Origin: an uncultured Dermatophilus sp.
Lineage (GTDB): Bacteria > Actinomycetota > Actinomycetes > Actinomycetales > Dermatophilaceae
DNA length: 9,788 bases
Reading direction: 5' to 3'
Assembly: GCA_945876925.1 (NCBI GenBank)
Contig: CAMCQD010000034.1
Coordinates: 1-9,788 of the forward strand
Shown here piece by piece: positions 7,231 to 9,788 of this stretch (positions within the stretch are counted from its first letter, which is position 1; each line of letters begins with the position of its first letter). Under the pieces are notes generated by a model, which saw only the letters and a program-made list of their open reading frames with translations, did not search any database and was not told the DNA's origin. A program made the translations under genes and the position numbers.

Positions 7231-7567
7231 GGTCCTCGCGCACGTGCGCGATCGCATCCCGCACGATCGTCATGACGTGCACGTCCTCGAGGGCGTAGAA
7301 CGCCTTGCGCCCGCGACGGCGCACCCGCACCATCCGCAGGCCGCGCAGCGTCCGCAGATGCTGCGAGACCAGCGGCTGCGAAAGCCCGGTGGCCTGCACG
7401 ATCTCGGTCACCGTCCGGTCGCCGTCGACCACGGAGAGCAGGATGCGCAGCCGCGAGACCGTGCTGAGCGCCTGGAAGATCTCCGCCGTGCGCTCCAGCA
7501 CGACTACCTGCTCGCAGTCTGCCTCCGGTACGTGCTCGCAGCCGGCTTGCGGGACCGGGCCGCTCAT
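7220..7567 (-). CDS. ArsR/SmtB-family metalloregulator with alpha5-type zinc site
   Basis: This is a 115-residue dimeric winged-helix repressor. The helix-turn-helix spans about 52-77 (TVTEIVQATGLSQPLVSQHL), followed by a basic wing (RVRRRGRKAFYAL). The final helix carries D95, H97, H108 and E111. Their 2/11/3 spacing matches the SmtB/CzrA alpha5 zinc site (D104, H106, H117, E120 in SmtB). The N-terminus adds C10, H12 and C18, possibly a second metal site. There are no cysteines in the recognition helix, so a CadC/ArsR-type soft-metal site there is unlikely. The protein resembles mycobacterial SmtB (Rv2358) in the PLVSQHL and DxH...DAxAH...ED segments. Start choice is uncertain: the ATG at 7567 lacks a good ribosome-binding site but overlaps the stop of a 20-codon leader frame, and a GTG at 7591 would add 8 residues. 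Such repressors release DNA on binding Zn(II), Co(II) or Ni(II). Targets could be its own gene, the importer operon or sdaA. Confidence 0.88.
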   Translation of the reverse strand: MSGPVPQAGCEHVPEADCEQVVVLERTAEIFQALSTVSRLRILLSVVDGDRTVTEIVQATGLSQPLVSQHLRTLRGLRMVRVRRRGRKAFYALEDVHVMTIVRDAIAHVREDLIR

Positions 7568-7626
7568 GCGACCAGCCGCAGCCGGGGACACGCGCGGCGG
7601 AAAGGACAGGAATTCACCGGATGCAC
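7564..7626 (-). CDS. Possible 20-codon leader ORF coupled to the ArsR-type gene
   Basis: A GTG-initiated frame reads MHPVNSCPFRRACPRLRLVA and stops in an ATGA overlap with the ATG of the repressor gene. The best ribosome-binding site in the region, GGAGAGGAG (minus strand, 7640-7632), lies just upstream. The same site could instead start the four-residue frame MCIR from an ATG at 7628. Both frames contain cysteine. The ATGA junction would explain how the repressor is translated without its own Shine-Dalgarno sequence. There is no homology evidence, and a short frame can arise by chance. Confidence 0.25.
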   Translation of the reverse strand: MHPVNSCPFRRACPRLRLVA

Positions 7627-7631
7627 ATGAT

Positions 7632-7640
7632 CTCCTCTCC
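7632..7640 (-). promoter_or_regulatory. Strong Shine-Dalgarno upstream of the ArsR-type gene
   Basis: The minus strand reads GGAGAGGAG followed by ATC and ATG (7628). It lies about 65 bases before the ATG that best fits the repressor protein. It is therefore too far away to serve that start directly, and more likely initiates a short leader frame. Confidence 0.5.
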
Positions 7641-7705
7641 CCGCCGCCTAGCCGCCCCCGTGACGACGATCCGCTCGCCGGGAGCAGCGTAACCACTCGA
7701 TGCGC

Positions 7706-7728
7706 GCTGGCGAGAGCGTTGCGCCAGC
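7706..7728. repeat. Inverted repeat / hairpin in the divergent intergenic region
   Basis: The arms GCTGGCG (7706-7712) and CGCCAGC (7722-7728) are perfect 7-bp complements around a 9-base loop. It sits directly before the first copy of the 17-bp direct repeat and upstream of both divergent genes. It could be an operator for the metalloregulator or an RNA hairpin. It does not match the AT-rich 12-2-12 operator typical of SmtB/CzrA. Confidence 0.45.
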
Positions 7729-7815
7729 CCAGGGCGGGCCCGGCAGGGGGCGGTAGCCAGGGGCTGTGGCCACCGTTGCCGGATCAGCCTCCCCCCGGCC
7801 AGGGCGGGCCCGGCA
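7729..7815. repeat. 17-bp direct repeat pair, 70 bp apart
   Basis: CCAGGGCGGGCCCGGCA occurs at 7729-7745 and again, identical, at 7799-7815. Each copy contains the palindromic core GGGCCC. The spacing start-to-start is 70 bp, about 6.7 helical turns. It may be a paired protein-binding site or a remnant of a small duplication. Confidence 0.6.
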
Positions 7816-7843
7816 CCTGCGCTGACGCAGCATGCCGGGCTGC

Positions 7844-7873
7844 TTGACCCCGCGTCGGGTGCGGGACGATCAT
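7844..7873 (+). promoter_or_regulatory. Candidate promoter for sdaA
   Basis: TTGACC (7844-7849) is close to the -35 consensus. GATCAT (7868-7873), 18 bases further on, is a partial -10 match. The predicted start would leave a leader of about 90 bases before the sdaA ATG. That leader contains a short hairpin, ACGG-TGTG-CCGT, before the ribosome-binding site. Confidence 0.3.
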
Positions 7874-7969
7874 GACCACATTCGCGGCCAGGCTGACTAC
7901 CGTGGCCTATCCGTACAGCAGGCCCGATCACGCACGACGGTGTGCCGTGACGGTAATGGAGGTCATCCG

Positions 7970-9337
7970 ATGATCAGCGCACTCGATCTTTTCTCCATCG
8001 GTATCGGGCCTTCCTCGTCGCATACGGTGGGGCCTATGCGGGCGGCCCGGCGTTTCGCCGGTGACCTTGAGCAGGCCGGTCTGCTGGAAGATGTCGCCCG
8101 GGTGCGGGCAGAGCTTTTCGGTTCGCTCGGCGCGACCGGCCGCGGGCACGGCACGGACAAGGCTGTCATCCTGGGGCTGGCCGGGGAAGCACCCGAATCG
8201 GTTGACCCGGACGCGGCGGACCGGCTCATCGCCGAGCTGTCCGAGTCGCACCGGTTGCGCCTGGCCAATCGCACGTGGATCGGCTTCGACCCGTCAGCGG
8301 ACATCACGCTGCATCTGCGACGTGCCCTTCCCGGGCACCCCAACGGGATAACCCTGACGGCGTATGACGCGGCCGGGGCGCTCCTGCACGAGGGAACGTA
8401 TTACTCCATCGGCGGCGGATTCATCGTCACCGAGGACGAACTCCGCCAGCCGCCCGCAGCGGCCACCGACCCCGTTCCCTACCCGTTCTCCTCGGGTGAT
8501 GAGCTGGTGGCGATGTGCCAGGAGAACGGCCTTCGCGTCAGTGAACTGGTGCGGTGCAACGAACGGACCTGGCGCACGGACGCCGAGCTCGACAGCGAAC
8601 TGGGCAGCATCTGGCAGGTGATGCAGGAATGCGTCGCCAATGGATGCCGCCATGACGAGGAGATCCTGCCCGGCGGGCTCCAGGTGCGGCGGCGTGCCCC
8701 GCGCCTGTACCGGGAACTCTCCGCGGACTCCGGCGCGGGTCACGCCAGCGTCATGGAATGGGTCGACCTTTACGCCCTGGCCGTCAATGAGGAGAACGCG
8801 GCGGGGCGCCGCATGGTGACCGAGCCGACTAACGGGGCCGCCGGGATCATCCCCGCAGTGCTGCACTATTACATGCGGTTCGTTCCCGGAGCGGACCAGG
8901 CCGGGGTTATCCGCTTCCTCCTGGCTGCCTCCGCGATCGGCATCCTCATCAAGACCAACGCTTCCATTTCAGGTGCCGAGGTCGGCTGTCAGGGCGAGGT
9001 CGGATCCGCCTGCTCGATGGCGGCGGCTGGCCTGGCCGAAGCGCTCGGCGCGACACCCGCTCAGGTCGAGCATGCCGCCGAGATCGGCATCGAGCACAAT
9101 CTCGGGCTCACCTGCGACCCCGTCGGCGGGCTCGTGCAGATTCCGTGCATCGAACGCAACGCTATTGCCAGCAACAAGGCCATCAACGCCGCCCTGATGG
9201 CCTTGCGCGGCGACGGCACCCACCGGGTCTCCCTGGATCAGGCGATCCGGACGATGCGCGACACGGGCGCCGACATGATGACCAAGTACAAGGAGACCTC
9301 CGAAGGCGGGCTCGCCGTCAACGTCGTGCTCTGCTGA
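7970..9337 (+). CDS. sdaA: L-serine dehydratase (L-serine ammonia-lyase), single-chain iron-sulfur type
   Basis: This cytoplasmic enzyme converts L-serine to pyruvate and ammonia with an oxygen-sensitive [4Fe-4S] cluster. The 455 residues fit the fused single-chain family. The beta domain begins with the hallmark GPSSSHTVGPM (13-23), and the alpha domain follows from about residue 185. C340 (VGCQGEVGSAC), C382 (TCDPVGG) and C393 (IPCIERNA) match in spacing (42 and 11) the cluster ligands of the Legionella enzyme. The protein ends in VVLC, a terminal cysteine of the kind that folds into the active site as fourth iron ligand and is displaced by serine. The open frame extends upstream to 7832. 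I chose the ATG at 7970 because GGAGGT (7958-7963) sits 6 bases before it and homology starts at its first residue. Wobble positions use more T than the cluster on the left, in keeping with a separate housekeeping unit. Confidence 0.95.
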   Translation: MISALDLFSIGIGPSSSHTVGPMRAARRFAGDLEQAGLLEDVARVRAELFGSLGATGRGHGTDKAVILGLAGEAPESVDPDAADRLIAELSESHRLRLANRTWIGFDPSADITLHLRRALPGHPNGITLTAYDAAGALLHEGTYYSIGGGFIVTEDELRQPPAAATDPVPYPFSSGDELVAMCQENGLRVSELVRCNERTWRTDAELDSELGSIWQVMQECVANGCRHDEEILPGGLQVRRRAPRLYRELSADSGAGHASVMEWVDLYALAVNEENAAGRRMVTEPTNGAAGIIPAVLHYYMRFVPGADQAGVIRFLLAASAIGILIKTNASISGAEVGCQGEVGSACSMAAAGLAEALGATPAQVEHAAEIGIEHNLGLTCDPVGGLVQIPCIERNAIASNKAINAALMALRGDGTHRVSLDQAIRTMRDTGADMMTKYKETSEGGLAVNVVLC

Positions 9338-9532
9338 GACGACACTGATGTGGTGGGCCTGGCCGGCGCCGGCCCGCTACCCTGCCCCTGAGGCAGCAGG
9401 GCATGAGCGCCGCAGCAGCGCGCCGAAGCCAACGGCTATTTCTCGCCGCGCGCACCCGGCACTACAGGATCGCCAGCAGGATGAAAGAAAAGACAAGACG
9501 AATGCGTAGGATGAAGCGCGGCGGAAAACGAA
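9338..9532. other. Intergenic region between sdaA and the arginase-like gene
   Basis: After the candidate terminator the sequence becomes less GC-rich and strongly purine-rich (about 9470-9530), unlike the rest of the window. TAGGAT (9507-9512) fits a TANNNT -10 box for the next gene, but I see no matching -35. A 19-codon basic frame (ATG at 9481, beginning MKEKTRRMRR) lies here. It ends at 9540, overlapping the downstream start, and is probably not a gene. Confidence 0.45.
9361..9401 (+). terminator. Candidate terminator hairpins after sdaA
   Basis: Twenty-three bases after the sdaA stop is a perfect 14-bp palindrome, GGCCGGCGCCGGCC (9361-9374). It is followed by a hairpin with arms CCCTGC (9380-9385) and GCAGGG (9396-9401). 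An alternative stem, CTGCC/GGCAG, is nested in the second. There is no T-tract, as is common for actinobacterial terminators, so termination is plausible but not certain. Confidence 0.45.
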
Positions 9533-9788
9533 TTGAATGATCCACGCACGCTCCGGCTGGTATGGCCGCAGTGGCAGGGAGCCAGCCGCGACAATGTCTC
9601 CAGGCTTCTTCCCGACGTTCCCCTTGCCCAGGCCCGGCACGGGTACGTTATCGGGGCGAAGGTGCTGCAGGCGCTCCTGCCCGAACATACGGGCCCGACC
9701 GAGATCGTGCCAGTCGATGAGGTCGAGCCCGAGGAAGGGCCGGTGAATGGGATCGAGTCACGAACCGCGATCCTTACGTCCCTGGACA
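9533..9788 (+). CDS. Arginase/ureohydrolase-family protein, N-terminal part (3' cut by window)
   Basis: A frame beginning at a TTG (9533) reads MNDPRTLRLVWPQWQGASRD and continues open to the window end. It is coding-like: LPDVPLAQARHGYVIGAK, VLQALLPEHTGPTEIVPV and an acidic stretch before NGIESRTAILTSLD. The LVWPQWQGA opening, the RxGYxxGxxVLxAxLPxHxGP pattern and the later Ile-Glu segment resemble the N-terminus of actinobacterial arginase/agmatinase-like proteins. Those hydrolyse guanidino or formimino groups with a two-metal centre. The metal-binding motifs lie beyond the window, so the function cannot be confirmed here. TTG is chosen because no ATG or GTG occurs in frame between the upstream stop (9512) and the conserved start. 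A weak GGCGGA (9519-9524) sits 8 bases before it. It may be co-regulated with sdaA as amino-acid catabolism, but the intervening hairpins suggest a separate transcript. Confidence 0.6.
   Translation, partial: MNDPRTLRLVWPQWQGASRDNVSRLLPDVPLAQARHGYVIGAKVLQALLPEHTGPTEIVPVDEVEPEEGPVNGIESRTAILTSLD

Larger units (their letters stand above)
7568..7969. other. Divergent intergenic region between ArsR-type gene and sdaA
   Basis: These roughly 400 bases should contain the promoters of both divergent genes. Reading frames crossing it on either strand look like GC-driven artefacts with no family motifs. It holds the ArsR leader region (7564-7640), a hairpin (7706-7728), a 17-bp direct repeat (7729-7745 and 7799-7815), and a weak promoter-like pair before sdaA. 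On the minus strand, TACGCT (7691-7686) could be a -10 box for the repressor gene, but no convincing -35 goes with it. I found no tRNA and no riboswitch core I recognise. Confidence 0.6.

Noticed and set aside
7614..7931. 105-codon minus-strand frame across the intergenic region
   Set aside because: Its composition is low-complexity Arg/Ala/Gly/Pro as expected for GC-rich noncoding DNA, and no motif is visible. Only its last few codons (MCIR) follow a good ribosome-binding site.
7832..7969. 46-codon N-terminal extension of sdaA
   Set aside because: Serine dehydratase homology begins at the ATG at 7970, which has GGAGGT at ideal distance. The extension has no recognisable content and overlaps the likely promoter.
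9481..9540. 19-residue basic peptide frame beginning MKEKTRRMRR
   Set aside because: There is no properly spaced ribosome-binding site, it overlaps the better-supported TTG start of the arginase-like gene, and no known family fits.
9537..9746. 69-codon plus-strand frame starting with ATG
   Set aside because: It is out of frame with the arginase-like coding sequence over the same bases. Its translation looks random, while the alternative frame gives a recognisable ureohydrolase-like opening.
1..9788. CRISPR arrays, tRNA/rRNA genes, insertion sequences
   Set aside because: I saw no regularly spaced repeats, tRNA-like cloverleaf, rRNA segment, transposase motifs or terminal inverted repeats flanked by target duplications.

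Overview
The window comes from a very GC-rich chromosome with strong C/G third-position bias, frequent GTG starts and 4-base ATGA/GTGA gene overlaps. This points to a high-GC actinobacterium. I cannot name the genus.

Positions 2-7230 hold one compact plus-strand run of seven genes. In order they are a MATE-type exporter (5' end cut by the window), an S9 prolyl-oligopeptidase-family hydrolase, a ThiF/MoeB-type E1 adenylyltransferase, a MoaD/ThiS-like sulfur carrier ending in Gly-Gly, a lipoprotein binding protein, a FecCD-type permease and its ATPase. All junctions but one are 4-base stop/start overlaps. The exception is a 49-base gap between the sulfur carrier and the binding protein. The set looks like the end of a cluster that makes, exports and re-imports a small molecule. 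The E1/sulfur-carrier pair could supply sulfur (a protein thiocarboxylate) to that molecule, and the importer belongs to the siderophore/cobalamin class. A sulfur-containing metallophore is the best reading. It is an inference: the enzymes that would build the scaffold are not in view, and the E1 lacks cysteines normally expected in the family.

Positions 7220-7567 (minus) encode an ArsR/SmtB-family repressor that converges on the ATPase gene and overlaps it by 11 bases. Its last helix carries a complete alpha5-type zinc site (D95, H97, H108, E111), so a metal-responsive role is likely. Upstream of it lies a strong ribosome-binding site with tiny leader reading frames, then a GC-rich intergenic stretch with a 17-bp direct repeat and a hairpin.

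Positions 7970-9337 (plus) encode a complete single-chain iron-sulfur L-serine dehydratase (sdaA), followed by candidate terminator hairpins. From about 9533 to the window end there is the start of an arginase/ureohydrolase-like gene, apparently with a TTG start. These two look like ordinary amino-acid catabolism genes and use more T/A-ending codons than the cluster to the left, so the metallophore-like cluster probably ends at the ArsR gene.
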